This document shows positions 51,832-62,308 of a stretch of DNA of 64,000 bases, piece by piece. The stretch is from Streptacidiphilus rugosus AM-16. Lineage in GTDB: Bacteria; Actinomycetota; Actinomycetes; Streptomycetales; Streptomycetaceae. The stretch covers positions 186,001 to 250,000 of the forward strand of contig NZ_JQMJ01000001.1 of the NCBI RefSeq assembly GCF_000744655.1, given 5' to 3'. The translations under genes and the position numbers were made by a program. Every line of letters begins with the position of its first letter. Positions within the stretch are counted from its first letter, which is position 1. The notes beneath the pieces were generated by a model, which made no database searches, was not told the DNA's origin, and saw only the letters and a program-made list of their open reading frames with translations.

Positions 51832-53097
51832 CTACGGGGTGGGGATGCCGCCGGTCGGCGGCTCAGGGAGCGGCGGGGTGTAGGGAATCACAGGGCCAGT
51901 GCCATCGTCGGTGGTGACCGGCAATCCCTGCCGGACGAGCGTGTCGCCCCTGACCGACGCGATCTGGGCGCCGGTGTATCCGCCGTGCGAAGTGTGGCTG
52001 TAGTCAAGTGGCGCCAGGCCGGGGCCGGGATCCAGCCCGTCTTCCTGGAGACCGGCGGTGAGCGAGGAGCGGGTTGGGTTCTTCCCGGCACGCTGGAGGG
52101 TCTGGACGAAGGTGTACGCGGCGGCCATCCCGTACTGGAACCACTGGTCGAACGGCTCGGACGGCTCGTACCGAGCGTGAACCCGTTTCGCCAAGGCTGT
52201 CCAACCGCTGGAATTGTCGCTGAAGGGCGTCACGAAAGTGTCTGTGACGACGCCCTGGATGAGCGGGTTGCCCTGCGTGGACGACGGCAGACCGGAAGGC
52301 GTCGTCAGGTCGATACCGCTTGAGCTGACCACCAACCGTGCGGTATCGCCGAGCTTTTGCTGAGCGGAGCGCAGCAGCACAGTGTCGGAGGGGCTGATGA
52401 AGGCGACGATCACGTCGGCTCTGGCCTGGGCTATGGCTTCGCTCTGAGCGGTGATCGGGGAGCCGGATGGGTGGATCTGTCGTATGACTACAGATGAGGC
52501 GGGGATTTCCTTGTCGAGCCCCCGCACGCCAAGGTTCCCGTCGATGTCGTCCGTGTACAGGTAGGCGACTCTCTTTCCTTTGAAGGATTGCGCAACGTAG
52601 GCGCCGAGGATCTTCCCCTCGCGAAGGGAATCCGTCTGCCAGCCGAACGTGTATGGGAGCAGGACCGGATTGTTCCAGCATGTGCAACCGCTGGCAGGGA
52701 AGAGATCGGGAACCTTCTGGTCGTTGAGATAATCGACGACGGCCCGGTGTGGTGCTGTGCCGAAGCCGTTGAAGATGGCGAAAACCTTGTCCTTCTCAAC
52801 CAGTTTGTGGACGACGGTCACAGTGTTGGCAGGATCGGAGGCGTCATCTTGATAATCGTATATGATCTTGCGTCCGTTGACGCCGCCCTTGTCGTTGACG
52901 TAGTCGAAGTAGGCCTTGGCCGCTGGCGCGATCTCACCGAATCCAGCGGCAAATGGCCCGGACAGGGGTTGATGACTGCCAATGGTGACCGTGGTGGCCG
53001 TGACCCCGGGCGTGGATGCACCGCTCCCTGGGCTGCTGCAGCCTGCTCCAGCCAGAACCAGCGCGGCCAGTGTCACGACGGTCGAGCGGTGGTCCAT
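51832..53097 (-). CDS. Branched-chain amino-acid-type substrate-binding lipoprotein (Peripla_BP_6)
   Basis: 421 residues, ATG at 53097. Lipobox LVLAGAGC, then the Leu/Ile/Val-binding-protein fold: TIGSHQPLSGPFAAGFGEIA, AAKAYFDYVNDKGGVNGRKI, YDYQDDASDPANTVTVVHKL and KGKRVAYLYTDDIDGNLGVR. The C-terminus is Pro-rich. As with its neighbour, no liv permease genes are adjacent. Gene order in transcription is this gene, the oligopeptide-type gene, then the hybrid kinase. Confidence 0.9.
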   Translation of the reverse strand: MDHRSTVVTLAALVLAGAGCSSPGSGASTPGVTATTVTIGSHQPLSGPFAAGFGEIAPAAKAYFDYVNDKGGVNGRKIIYDYQDDASDPANTVTVVHKLVEKDKVFAIFNGFGTAPHRAVVDYLNDQKVPDLFPASGCTCWNNPVLLPYTFGWQTDSLREGKILGAYVAQSFKGKRVAYLYTDDIDGNLGVRGLDKEIPASSVVIRQIHPSGSPITAQSEAIAQARADVIVAFISPSDTVLLRSAQQKLGDTARLVVSSSGIDLTTPSGLPSSTQGNPLIQGVVTDTFVTPFSDNSSGWTALAKRVHARYEPSEPFDQWFQYGMAAAYTFVQTLQRAGKNPTRSSLTAGLQEDGLDPGPGLAPLDYSHTSHGGYTGAQIASVRGDTLVRQGLPVTTDDGTGPVIPYTPPLPEPPTGGIPTP

Positions 53098-53429
53098 AGG
53101 CTCTCCAGGAGAACAGCTTCCCTACGCCGATGAGTCCCGTCCTCGGCGCTTGACCGTCAGCATTGGTCGTGCCCAGATATCCGGGCAATGTCGCCTCATA
53201 GCAGTTCCTAGACCACCGTCGTCCACCCCAGTCACGACGGCAACTGGGGCGACTGCTCTGGGTGCTCCAGGGGAAGCCGAGGACAGTGATCTCTCGGTGC
53301 AGGTGAGCGGCGTCGTGCCAGCCTTGGTTCCACCGCTGGTGAAGATGGGGCCGAACGTCTCAAGGAGGCGGCTCCTCAAACCGCCTGTCGCAGGGCTGAT
53401 TCAAAGTGCTGGTGATCTTGCGTCTGGGC

Positions 53430-54449
53430 TGGTCACGGGATGTTGAGGAGGTCGAGCGGGCGGGTGAAGGGCTCGTGGGAGACGTGGTGGGGGCCGGCGG
53501 CGATGCTGGTGTGGTCGTGGTCGCGGGGGGTGTGGATCGCGAGGTTGTGCAGGGTGGCCATGTTCTCGGGGCCGTGGCCGGTGCGGATCTTGGAGGCGTC
53601 CTCGCCGAAGGCGGTGTCGCGGACGAAGTGGAGTCGGTTCTCGGTGGTCCGTTGCGAACGGGCCAGCTCTCCGATCCGCTGCGGTGAGGCCTGCTGGTGG
53701 GGCAGGTCGGTGAGCGCGTAGAGGGTCTGCCGGGTTCGTTTCCCGGTCTTTGAGGTCGGCGCGGTGGCGGGTGATCTTCGCGGCCTGGGCGGCGTGGGGG
53801 AGGTCCAGGCCGAGGTCGGTGACGGTGAGCATGCGGGTCACCCGGGTCTCGCGGCGATCGTGCCCGGTGCCGCGCCGGTGGTGCCGGGCGGTGACGTCCC
53901 TCCAGGGTGGTTGCCGCAGCGTGCGGTGCACAGCGGGCTGGTGGGCCTTGACCACGAGCACGTGATGGGCCTTTTTCTCCTCGACCAGGAACCGGGCGTG
54001 CGTGCGCTGGGTGTGCAGCGTATCCGCGGTCACGACGACCCCCTTCCAGGTCGAACGGCACGAGGAGAGCCGCGAAGCGGGTGATCTCGCGCCGGTCATC
54101 GCGGCGAGCAGGTGGGCGGCGGGCGCGGCACCGTGCCGCGAGCCGCGGCTGCTGTTGCCGTCGACCGCGAGCGTGTCCGCCCCGAGCGGGTCGCTGCCGG
54201 TCAGGTCTGCCGGGCCACCTGGGCAGACGGTGCCGATGACCCGGCGGGGCACACGCCGAGAACGCCGACGGCCCGGGCACCGAGCCGGGACAGGGTGTGC
54301 TGCGGGGCTGCGGTGGCCCACTGTCCGATCGCCCGGAAGGAACGCGCCCCGGCGAGCACCGCCGAGGCCGCGACCAGCAGCACGCTCACCAGCGGGTGAC
54401 GCCGGCCGCGCCGGTCACGCGGATCCGGCAGCGATGAGAGTCGATCCAC
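53430..54449 (-). pseudogene. ISAs1-family transposase, several frameshifts
   Basis: From about 54449: SSLPDPRDRRGRRHPLVSVL with SVLAGARSFRAIGQWATAAP in one frame, then ADTLAVDGNSSRGSR, VVVTADTLHTQRTHARFLVE and HHVLVVKAHQPAVHRTLRQP in a second, and FGEDASKIRTGHGPENMATL with HNLAIH in a third near 53520-53620. At least two frameshifts break it. Confidence 0.8.
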
Positions 54450-54515
54450 CAGACGAGTGCCCTATGCGAGTCGACGCACGGGTGCAGAGCAGGGGGCGGC
54501 AGACTGGCGGCACAT

Positions 54516-54570
54516 CGAAACTCCGGTTGGCACAGGCGACTTGGCGGTCACCTGCCCAACCGGAGTTTCG
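54516..54570. repeat. 15-bp perfect inverted repeat in the ISAs1-type element
   Basis: CGAAACTCCGGTTGG (54516-54530) pairs with 54556-54570, with a further CAGG/CCTG pairing inside. It lies between the transposase start and the right end of the element. It may be a structured leader or an unrelated terminator. Confidence 0.6.
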
Positions 54571-54845
54571 TTGCTTCCGACACGGCTCCCGCCGGCCCAG
54601 GACCCACCCCACCGACCTGCAGAGGACTTTGAATCAGCCCCTGCCGCCTGTCGGCCGGGGTCCTCCACCCGATGCACGCCAGTGCCCCGCGTGCTCACCC
54701 GTCCGGTGGACCTCTCGTCGCTGCCCGCTGCCCGGCTCGTTGGAGGCATGAAGTGCTCTGGCTCCCGTGGAGTCATGACGGACCGGGCTTGGGCCCGAAT
54801 CAGCCGGTCAGGGAGTTCCAACGGTCACGCCGGGACTCCGTGCGC

Positions 54846-55472
54846 TCAACCCTGACGTTCCAGAACGGGGCGAGGCTGGGCCCCGTCCTGGAACGGCGGC
54901 CGGCTGTTCCATCCGGTCAGCACGGGCAGGCCGTGTTCGGTGCCGAAACTGCAGACGGCCGCAGTCTCCAGCCGGAAGCCGGCACCGGCCTGGGGCGCAA
55001 GGCCCAGGCGTCGCGCCGTCAGCACCCGAAGTACGTGCCCGTGGGCGACCAGCACGACGTCGCCCCCCAGCGTGGCGGGAGGTAGGGCGTCGATCCGCGC
55101 CAGCACACGATCCACTCGGGCGGCAACCTGGTCGGCGTTCTCGCCGTCCGGTGCGCCGTGGGTGAACAGGTTCCAGTTCGCGTGCGTCTGCTGGATCTGC
55201 GCTGTGGTCAGCCCCTCATAGCTGCCGTAGTCCCATTCGTGCAGATCGGGCTCGACGATCGGGTTGGGAAGCCCGGCGAGTTCCGCGGTCCGTCGTGCCC
55301 GGGACAGCGGGCTGATGAGCACCGATGCTACAGGTCGTGTGGTCAGAAGGGGACCGACGGCGCGCGCCTGTTGCTCGCCGAGGGGGGTGAGGTCGATGTC
55401 CGTGCGGCTGGTGTGGCGTCCGTTGCGGCTCCACGCGGTTTCGCCGTGGCGGAGCAGGATGAGTGCGTTCAT
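54846..55472 (-). CDS. Histidine phosphatase family protein (phosphoglycerate-mutase-like)
   Basis: 208 residues, ATG at 55472. The catalytic motif LILLRHGETAWSRNGRHTSR carries the phospho-histidine (RHG). The second catalytic His is in VVLVAHGHVLRVL, and the acid residue in LHEWDYGSYEG. The fold is that of cofactor-dependent phosphoglycerate mutase/acid phosphatase. Closest types act on small phosphate esters. It lies 35 bp after gnd on the same strand, so it may be the last gene of the pentose phosphate operon. Confidence 0.9.
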   Translation of the reverse strand: MNALILLRHGETAWSRNGRHTSRTDIDLTPLGEQQARAVGPLLTTRPVASVLISPLSRARRTAELAGLPNPIVEPDLHEWDYGSYEGLTTAQIQQTHANWNLFTHGAPDGENADQVAARVDRVLARIDALPPATLGGDVVLVAHGHVLRVLTARRLGLAPQAGAGFRLETAAVCSFGTEHGLPVLTGWNSRPPFQDGAQPRPVLERQG

Positions 55473-55507
55473 GCGTTGTGCCTGTCTCGTGCTTGCCTGT
55501 GTCGTGC

Positions 55508-56395
55508 TCAGTCCGGCTTGGCGGCCGCGGTCGTGGCGTGGCCGCCGAACTCGTTGCGGAGCGCGGCGATCATCTTCATCTGCGGGGAGTCGTCCTGACG
55601 CGAGGCGAACCGCGCGAAGAGCGAGGCGGTGATCGCGGGCAGCGGCACCGCGTGGTCGATCGCGGCCTCCACCGTCCAGCGGCCCTCGCCCGAGTCCGCG
55701 GCGAAGCCCTTCAGCTTGCCCAGGTGCTCGTCCTTGTCGAGGGCGTCCACGGCCAGGTCCAGCAGCCAGGAGCGGATGACCGTGCCCTCCTTCCAGGAGC
55801 GGAAGATCTCGCGGACGTCAGTGACGCTGTCCACGGCCTCCAGCAGCTCCCAGCCCTCGGCGTAGGCCTGCATCATGGCGTACTCGATGCCGTTGTGGAC
55901 CATCTTCGCGAAGTGGCCGGCGCCGACCTTGCCCGCGTGGACCGAGCCGAAGTCGCCCTCGGGCTTGAGCGCGTCGAAGATCGGCTTGACCTTCGCGACG
56001 TCCTCGACGGAGCCGCCGTACATCAGGGCGTAGCCGTTCTGCAGGCCCCAGACGCCGCCGGAGACGCCGCAGTCGACGAAGCCGATGCCCTTCTGCGCGA
56101 GGTCGGCCGCGTGCTTCTCGTCGTCGGCCCAACGCGAGTTGCCGCCGTCGACGACGATGTCGCCCGGCTCCAGCAGCTCGGCCAGCTCGTCCACGGTGGA
56201 CTGGGTCGGACCGCCGGCGGGGACCATGACCCACACCACGCGCGGCGCGGCCAGCGAGCCGACCAGCTCCTTCAGGCTCGTGACGTCGGACAGGGCGGGG
56301 TCGCGGTCGTAGCCGACAACGGTGTGGCCCGCGCGGCGGATGCGCTCGCGCATGTTGCCGCCCATCTTGCCGAGACCGATGAGTCCGAGCTGCAT
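55508..56395 (-). CDS. gnd: 6-phosphogluconate dehydrogenase (decarboxylating), short type
   Basis: 295 residues, ATG at 56395. N-terminal Rossmann motif GLIGLGKMGGNMRERIRRAG is followed by VVGYDRDP. An Asp at that position usually favours NAD over NADP. Substrate-binding and catalytic segments are VDGGNSRWADDEKHAADLA, GFVDCGVSGGVWGLQNGYAL, HAGKVGAGHFAKMVHNGIEY and GSGEGRWTVEAAIDHAVPL-like sequence (DSGEGRWTVEAAIDHAVPLP). The length is that of the short YqeC-type enzymes, not the 470-residue type. It oxidises 6-phosphogluconate to ribulose 5-phosphate and CO2. Confidence 0.93.
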   Translation of the reverse strand: MQLGLIGLGKMGGNMRERIRRAGHTVVGYDRDPALSDVTSLKELVGSLAAPRVVWVMVPAGGPTQSTVDELAELLEPGDIVVDGGNSRWADDEKHAADLAQKGIGFVDCGVSGGVWGLQNGYALMYGGSVEDVAKVKPIFDALKPEGDFGSVHAGKVGAGHFAKMVHNGIEYAMMQAYAEGWELLEAVDSVTDVREIFRSWKEGTVIRSWLLDLAVDALDKDEHLGKLKGFAADSGEGRWTVEAAIDHAVPLPAITASLFARFASRQDDSPQMKMIAALRNEFGGHATTAAAKPD

Positions 56396-56487
56396 AGAAG
56401 CGTTTCCGTTCGTAGTGGGGATGAATGTGTGTCAGTGACCGGGCGGTGTCGGCTTCTTGTCGCGGTGCACGACCAGTTGCGGCGCGG

Positions 56488-57513
56488 TCACTTCTGGGTC
56501 CGGGAGGAGGACGCCGTCGCCTTCTTGGCGGCCGGCTTCGCGGCCGGTTTGTTCGCCGGCGGGTCGACGACCTCGCTGGTGGAGGACTGCGAGTGCAGGT
56601 TGTCCACGCCGTAGCGGACCGCCGAGGCGTAGATCAGGTCCGGGTCCAGGCGGCGCAGCTCCTCGGCGATCAGCTCCGAGGTCTCGCGTCGCTTGAGCGC
56701 CACCATCCGGTCCGGCTGGCCCGGCATGGACAGCTTGGCCAGCAGGCCGTCCGGACGGTCCAGGCAGACGTCGCCGTCGGCGGTGTGCATCCGGACCGCG
56801 GTGATGCCGGGGCCCTCGCTGACCGTCCGCTCCACCTTGATCTTCAGCCGCTCGGCCAGCCAGAGCGCCAGCAGTTCGGTGCTCGGGTTGTACGACTCGC
56901 CCTCGACCGAGGCGGACTCGACCGCCACGTGGCGCTGGTCCAGCGCCGCCGCCAGCATCGAGCGCCACGGGGTGATCCGGGTCCAGGCCAGGTCGGTGTC
57001 GCCGGGGGCGTAGGAGTCGGCCCGGGCGGCGAGCTGGGTGACCGGGTTCTCCGCCGTGACGGCGTCGGTGATCCGACGCTGGGCCAGCGCGCCGAGCGGG
57101 TCCTCGGACGGGCTCTTCGGCGCGTTCTCCGGCCACCAGACGACGACGGGGGCGTCCGGCAGCAGCAGCGGCAGCACGACCGACTGGGCGTGCGCGGCCA
57201 GTTCGCCGTGCAGCCGCAGCACGACCGTCTCGCCGGTGCCCGAGTCCGAGCCGACCCGCACCTCGGCGTCCAGCCGGGCCTCGGCCCGGGCCCGGGGCGA
57301 GCGCCCCGGACGCTTGATGACGGCCAGGATGCGCGAGGGGTGCTCGCGCGAGGCGTCGGAGGCGGCCTTGAGCGCGTCGTAGGCGCTGCCCTCGTCGGTG
57401 ACGATGACCAGGGTCAGCACCATGCCGACGGTCGCCGTGCCGATGGCCCGGCGCGCGTCGATCAGCGCCGCGTTGATCTTGCTGGAGTTGGTGTCCGTCA
57501 GATCGATCTTCAT
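56488..57513 (-). CDS. opcA: Glucose-6-phosphate dehydrogenase assembly protein OpcA
   Basis: 341 residues from ATG at 57513, overlapping the zwf stop (ATGA). The long upstream open frame in this phase is a zwf shadow. Recognisable OpcA segments: [74 protein letters not shown] and ALKRRETSELIAEELRRLDP. It ends with an Ala/Lys-rich tail. OpcA activates or assembles Zwf in actinobacteria and cyanobacteria. Confidence 0.93.
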   Translation of the reverse strand: MKIDLTDTNSSKINAALIDARRAIGTATVGMVLTLVIVTDEGSAYDALKAASDASREHPSRILAVIKRPGRSPRARAEARLDAEVRVGSDSGTGETVVLRLHGELAAHAQSVVLPLLLPDAPVVVWWPENAPKSPSEDPLGALAQRRITDAVTAENPVTQLAARADSYAPGDTDLAWTRITPWRSMLAAALDQRHVAVESASVEGESYNPSTELLALWLAERLKIKVERTVSEGPGITAVRMHTADGDVCLDRPDGLLAKLSMPGQPDRMVALKRRETSELIAEELRRLDPDLIYASAVRYGVDNLHSQSSTSEVVDPPANKPAAKPAAKKATASSSRTQK

Positions 57514-59060
57514 GGCCGACGCCAGCTCCTGCCGTCTCGTGCGAGCATCTCGTCCGCTTCCTCGGGGCCCCAGGTGCCCGCCTGGTACTGCGCGGGGCGC
57601 CCGTGCTTGTCCCAGAACTGCTCGATGGGGTCCAGGATCCGCCAGGACTCCTCGACCTCCTGGTGGCGCGGGAACAGGTTCGCGTCCCCGAGCAGCACGT
57701 CCAGGATCAGTCGCTCGTAGGCCTCGGGGCTGGACTCGGTGAAGGACTCGCCGTAGGCGAAGTCCATCGTCACGTCCCGCACCTCCATCGAGGTGCCCGG
57801 CACCTTGGAGCCGAAGCGGACGGTGACGCCCTCGTCCGGCTGCACCCGGATGACCAGCGCGTTCTGGCCCAGCTCCTCCGTCGCCGCGGCGTCGAAGGGC
57901 AGGTAGGGGGCGCGCTGGAAGACGACCGCGATCTCCGTGACGCGGCGGCCCAGACGCTTGCCGGTGCGCAGGTAGAACGGGACGCCGGCCCAGCGCCGGT
58001 TGTTGATCTCCAGCTTCACCGCGGCGAAGGTGTCGGTCTTGGACTTGGGGTCGATCCCCTCCTCCTCCAGGTAGCCGAGCACCTCCTCGCCGCCCTGCCA
58101 GCCGTGCGCGTACTGGCCGCGCACGGTGTGCTTGCCCAGGTCCTCGGGGATCCTGACCGCGGAGAGCACCTTGAGCTTCTCGCCGACCAGCGCCTTCGGG
58201 TGGAAGGAGGCGGGCTCCTCCATCGCGGTCAGCGCCATCAGCTGCAGCAGGTGGTTCTGGATGACGTCGCGCGCCGCGCCGATGCCGTCGTAGTAGCCCG
58301 CGCGACCGCCGATGCCGATGTCCTCGGCCATGGTGATCTGCACGTGGTCGACGTAGCCGCGGTTCCAGATCGGCTCGAACATCGAGTTGGCGAAGCGCAG
58401 CGCCAGGATGTTCTGGACCGTCTCCTTGCCGAGGTAGTGGTCGATCCGGAAGACCTCGTCCCGCGGGAAGACCTCGTGGACGACCTTGTTCAGCTCCTGC
58501 GCGGAGGCGAGGTCGTGCCCGAACGGCTTCTCGATGACGGCCCGGCGCCAGGAGGCCCTGGGCCCCTCCTGCCCGTTGGCGGGCAAGGAGGGCGGGTCGG
58601 CCAGGCCGTGCGCCTTGAGCTGCTGCACCACCTGCGGGAAGAACTTGGGCGGCACGGACAGGTAGAAGGCGAAGTTGCCGCCGGTGCCCTGCGCCTTGTC
58701 CAGCTCCTCCAGCGTCTTCTTGAGGAGCTGGAACGCCTCTTCGTCGTCGAAAGTGCCCTGGACGAAGCGCATGCCCTTGGCCAGCTGCTGCCAGACCTCC
58801 TCGCGGAAGGGTGTGCGCGAGTGTTCTCTGACGGAGTCGTGGACCTCTTGGGCGAAGTCCTCGTGCTCCCACTCGCGGCGGGCGAAGCCGACGAGCGAGA
58901 AGCCCGGTGGCAGCAGGCCGCGGTTGGCGAGGTCGTAGATGGCCGGCATCAGTTTCTTGCGCGACAGGTCGCCGGTGACACCGAAGATGACGAGGCCGGA
59001 CGGCCCCGCGATACGCGGGAGCCGTCGGTCCGCCGGGTCACGCAGGGGGTTCACCGTCAT
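57510..59060 (-). CDS. zwf: Glucose-6-phosphate 1-dehydrogenase
   Basis: 516 residues, ATG at 59060. Nucleotide motif [20 protein letters not shown] is followed by the substrate signature [14 protein letters not shown] (catalytic Lys in HYLGKE) and [18 protein letters not shown]. It oxidises glucose 6-phosphate with NADP, the first step of the pathway. It overlaps tal and opcA at both ends, so the three are translated from one mRNA. Confidence 0.96.
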   Translation of the reverse strand: MTVNPLRDPADRRLPRIAGPSGLVIFGVTGDLSRKKLMPAIYDLANRGLLPPGFSLVGFARREWEHEDFAQEVHDSVREHSRTPFREEVWQQLAKGMRFVQGTFDDEEAFQLLKKTLEELDKAQGTGGNFAFYLSVPPKFFPQVVQQLKAHGLADPPSLPANGQEGPRASWRRAVIEKPFGHDLASAQELNKVVHEVFPRDEVFRIDHYLGKETVQNILALRFANSMFEPIWNRGYVDHVQITMAEDIGIGGRAGYYDGIGAARDVIQNHLLQLMALTAMEEPASFHPKALVGEKLKVLSAVRIPEDLGKHTVRGQYAHGWQGGEEVLGYLEEEGIDPKSKTDTFAAVKLEINNRRWAGVPFYLRTGKRLGRRVTEIAVVFQRAPYLPFDAAATEELGQNALVIRVQPDEGVTVRFGSKVPGTSMEVRDVTMDFAYGESFTESSPEAYERLILDVLLGDANLFPRHQEVEESWRILDPIEQFWDKHGRPAQYQAGTWGPEEADEMLARDGRSWRRP

Positions 59061-60178
59061 ACCGTGCCCTCTCCGTGGCTTTCGAGTGCTGTGTGTACGG
59101 CCTGCAGAAGTTCGTCCCAGGAGGCCTCGAACTTGTCGACGCCCTCGTCCTCGAGCAGCTGGACGACGTCGTCGTAGGAGACGCCGAGCGCTTCGAGCTT
59201 GTCGAGCACGCCCTTCGCGTCCGCGTACTCGCCCGTGACGGTGTCACCGCGGACGACGCCGTGGTCGGCGACGGCGTCCAGGGTGGCCTCGGGCATGGTG
59301 TTGACGGTGCCGGGGGCGACCAGGTCCACGACGTACATGGTGTCGTCGTAGTTCGGGTCCTTGACGCCGGTCGAGGCCCACAGCGGACGCTGCGGCTTGG
59401 CGCCGGCGGCGGCCAGGGCGTTCCAGCGCTCGCTGCCGAAGACCTCCTCGTAGGCCTCGTAGGCGAGCCGCGCGTTGGCGACGGCCGCCCGGCCCTTGAG
59501 GGCGAGCGCCTCCTCGGTGCCGATCTTCGTCAGCCGCTTGTCGATCTCCGTGTCCACGCGGGACACGAAGAAGGAGGCGACCGACTCGATCGTGGAGAGG
59601 TCGTGGCCGTTGGCCTTCGCCTGCTCCAGACCGGTCAGGAAGGCGTCCATGACGGCCTTGTAGCGGTCGAGCGAGAAGATCAGCGTCACGTTGACGCTGA
59701 TGCCCTCGGCGAGCACCGCGCTGATCGCCGGCAGGCCCGCGAGGGTGGCCGGGATCTTGATGAAGGTGTTGGGGCGGTCGACCAGCCACCACAGCTGCTT
59801 GGCCTCGGCGATGGTCGGCGCCGTCTCGTGCGCCAGGCGCGGGTCGACCTCGATGGAGACCCGGCCGTCGCGGCCGTTGCTCGCGTCGTACACCGGGCGC
59901 AGCACGTCGGCCGCGTCGCGGACGTCGGCGGAGGTCATCATCCGCAGGGCCTCGTCGACGGTGACGCCGCGCACGGCCAGGTCGGCCAGCTGGGCCTCGT
60001 AGCCGTCGCCGGAGCCGATCGCCTTCTGGAAGATCGACGGGTTGGTGGTCACGCCCACCACGTGCTTGTCGCGGACCAGCTCGGCCAGGTTGCCCGAGGT
60101 CAGCCGCTTGCGGGACAGGTCGTCCAGCCAGATCGCCACACCCTGGTCACTCAACTGCTCGACAATCGACTTCATCAT
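59057..60178 (-). CDS. tal: Transaldolase
   Basis: 373 residues from ATG at 60178, which follows AAGGAAG at 5 nt; a second ATG is next to it. Key segments: [26 protein letters not shown] and the Schiff-base Lys in [13 protein letters not shown], then [20 protein letters not shown] and [20 protein letters not shown]. The length fits the actinobacterial/plant-type Tal. It overlaps tkt and zwf by 4 nt each. Confidence 0.95.
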   Translation of the reverse strand: MMKSIVEQLSDQGVAIWLDDLSRKRLTSGNLAELVRDKHVVGVTTNPSIFQKAIGSGDGYEAQLADLAVRGVTVDEALRMMTSADVRDAADVLRPVYDASNGRDGRVSIEVDPRLAHETAPTIAEAKQLWWLVDRPNTFIKIPATLAGLPAISAVLAEGISVNVTLIFSLDRYKAVMDAFLTGLEQAKANGHDLSTIESVASFFVSRVDTEIDKRLTKIGTEEALALKGRAAVANARLAYEAYEEVFGSERWNALAAAGAKPQRPLWASTGVKDPNYDDTMYVVDLVAPGTVNTMPEATLDAVADHGVVRGDTVTGEYADAKGVLDKLEALGVSYDDVVQLLEDEGVDKFEASWDELLQAVHTALESHGEGTV

Positions 60179-62262
60179 TTGTTCTTCCTTGCTGCAAGGT
60201 TGTTGAGGCTGTCCCTGGCTGCTTGAGCAACCCCATCCGCGGTGAACCCGAACTCGCGGAACAGCACCTTGGCGTCGGCGCTCGCGCCGAAGTGCTCCAG
60301 GCTGACGATGCGTCCGGCCTCGCCGACGAAGCGGTACCAGGTCAGCGCGATGCCGGCCTCGACCGCGACGCGCGCCTTGACCGAGGGCGGCAGCACGCTG
60401 TCGCGGTACTCCTTGGTCTGCTCCTCGAACCACTCGATCGACGGCATCGACACGACGCGGGTCGGGACGCCCTCGGCCTGCAGCGCCTCGCGGGCCGCGA
60501 CGGCGAGCTGCAGCTCGGAGCCGGTGCCGATGAGGACGACCTTCGCCTCGCCGCCCTCGGCCTCGGTGTGCACGTAGCCGCCCTTGGCCGCGTCCTCGTT
60601 GCGGGCGTAGGTCGGCACGCCCTGGCGGGTCAGCGCCAGACCGTGCGGGGCCGGGTTGGCGGTGTGGCGGCGGGTGATCTCGGCCCAGGCCACGGCCGTC
60701 TCGTTGGCGTCGGCCGGACGGACGATGTTGAGGCCGGGGATGGCGCGCAGCACGGCGAGGTGCTCGACCGGCTGGTGGGTCGGGCCGTCCTCGCCCAGGC
60801 CGATGGAGTCGTGCGTCCACACGTAGGTGACTGGCAGCTTCATCAGCGCGGCCAGGCGGACCGCCGGGCGCATGTAGTCGGAGAAGACCAGGAAGGTGCC
60901 GCCGTAGATCCGGGTGTTCCCGTGCAGCGCGATGCCGTTCATGGTCGAGCCCATGGCGTGCTCGCGGATGCCCCAGTGCACCGTGCGGCCGTACGGGCTG
61001 GCCTCGGGCAGCGGGTTGCCCACCGGGAGGAAGGACGAGGAGGCGTCGATGGTGGTGTTGTTGGAGCCGGCCAGGTCGGCCGAGCCGCCCCACAGCTCCG
61101 GCAGCACGCCGCCCAGACCGACCAGGACCTTGCCGGAGGCGGCGCGGGTCGCGATCGAGGAGCCGGTCTCGAAGGAGGGGATGCTCTGCTCCCAGCCCTC
61201 GGGCAGCTCGCCCGCGGTGATCCGGTCGAAGGAGGCGGCTCGCTGCGGGTTGGCGGTGCGCCAGTCCGCGAGCTGCTTCTCCCACTCGGCCTTGGCCTGC
61301 GCGCCGCGCTCGCCGACCTTGCGGGCGTGCGCCAGCACCTCGGGCGCGACGACGAAGGACTTCTCCGGATCGAAGCCGAGCACGCGCTTGGTGGCCGCGA
61401 CCTCGTCCGCGCCGAGCGCGGAGCCGTGCGCGGCCTCGGTGTTCTGCGCGTTCGGCGCGGGCCAGGCGATGATCGTGCGCATCGCGATGATGGACGGCCT
61501 GCCCGTCTCGTTCCTGGCGGCGGTCAGCGCGGCGTTCAGCGCGTGCACGTCCACGTCGCCGGAGGCGGCGGGCTCGATGCGCTGGATGTGCCAGCCGTAG
61601 GCCTCGTAGCGCTTCAGCACGTCCTCGGAGAAGGCGGTCTCGGTGTCGCCCTCGATCGAGATGTGGTTGTCGTCGTACAGGAAGACCAGGTTGCCCAGCT
61701 TCTGGTGGCCGGCCAGCGAGGACGCCTCGGAGGAGATGCCCTCCTCCAGGTCGCCGTCGGAGACGATCGCCCAGATGGTCTGGTCGAAGGGGGAGGCTCC
61801 CTGGGGAGCCTCCGGGTCGAACAGGCCGCGCTCGTAGCGGCTGGCCATCGCCATGCCGACGGCGTTGCCGACGCCCTGCCCCAGCGGACCGGTCGTGGTC
61901 TCGACGCCCACGGTGTGGCCGTGCTCGGGGTGGCCCGGGGTCAGCGAGCCCCAGGTGCGGAAGGACTCCAGGTCCTCCAGGGTCAGGCCGTAGCCCGAGA
62001 GGTAGAGCTGGATGTAGAGGGTCAGCGAGGTGTGGCCCGGCGACAGCACGAAGCGGTCGCGGCCGACCCACTGCGCGTCGGAGGGGTCGTGGCGCAGGAA
62101 GCGCTGGTAGATCAGGTACGCGGCCGGAGCCAGGCTCATCGCCGTACCGGGGTGGCCGTTTCCGACCTTCTGCACTGCGTCCGCCGCCAGGACGCGGACG
62201 GTGTCGACCGCCCTCTGGTCAAGCTCGGTCCACTCGAAGGTGTTGCTCGGCGTCGTGCTCAC
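60175..62262 (-). CDS. tkt: Transketolase
   Basis: 695 residues, GTG at 62262. Thiamine-diphosphate motif begins [13 protein letters not shown] ([20 protein letters not shown]). Other landmarks are [58 protein letters not shown] and [20 protein letters not shown]. First gene of the operon; it lies 46 bp after the oxidoreductase gene on the same strand, leaving little room for its own promoter. Confidence 0.96.
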   Translation of the reverse strand: MSTTPSNTFEWTELDQRAVDTVRVLAADAVQKVGNGHPGTAMSLAPAAYLIYQRFLRHDPSDAQWVGRDRFVLSPGHTSLTLYIQLYLSGYGLTLEDLESFRTWGSLTPGHPEHGHTVGVETTTGPLGQGVGNAVGMAMASRYERGLFDPEAPQGASPFDQTIWAIVSDGDLEEGISSEASSLAGHQKLGNLVFLYDDNHISIEGDTETAFSEDVLKRYEAYGWHIQRIEPAASGDVDVHALNAALTAARNETGRPSIIAMRTIIAWPAPNAQNTEAAHGSALGADEVAATKRVLGFDPEKSFVVAPEVLAHARKVGERGAQAKAEWEKQLADWRTANPQRAASFDRITAGELPEGWEQSIPSFETGSSIATRAASGKVLVGLGGVLPELWGGSADLAGSNNTTIDASSSFLPVGNPLPEASPYGRTVHWGIREHAMGSTMNGIALHGNTRIYGGTFLVFSDYMRPAVRLAALMKLPVTYVWTHDSIGLGEDGPTHQPVEHLAVLRAIPGLNIVRPADANETAVAWAEITRRHTANPAPHGLALTRQGVPTYARNEDAAKGGYVHTEAEGGEAKVVLIGTGSELQLAVAAREALQAEGVPTRVVSMPSIEWFEEQTKEYRDSVLPPSVKARVAVEAGIALTWYRFVGEAGRIVSLEHFGASADAKVLFREFGFTADGVAQAARDSLNNLAARKNK

Positions 62263-62308
62263 CCTGAATCAGGGCTCCTTCCGTCGGTTCTCGGTGTCGG
62301 CCGGCGTC

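Larger units (their letters stand above)
53393..54640 (-). mobile_element. ISAs1-type element, degenerate
   Basis: Ends share a 15-bp inverted repeat GGGCTGATTCAAAGT (53393-53407 and inverted at 54626-54640). It contains a broken ISAs1-family transposase on the minus strand. No direct repeat is obvious at the flanks. Confidence 0.75.

Noticed and set aside
50038-53097. Complete ABC transporter
   Set aside because: Only two substrate-binding proteins are present; no permease or ATPase gene lies in the neighbouring DNA.
56488-58872. 794-residue frame including OpcA
   Set aside because: The part upstream of 57513 is an Arg/Gly-rich shadow of zwf; the true OpcA start overlaps the zwf stop.
59057-62071. 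1,004-residue frame including transaldolase
   Set aside because: The first 630 residues are a shadow of tkt; transaldolase begins at 60178.
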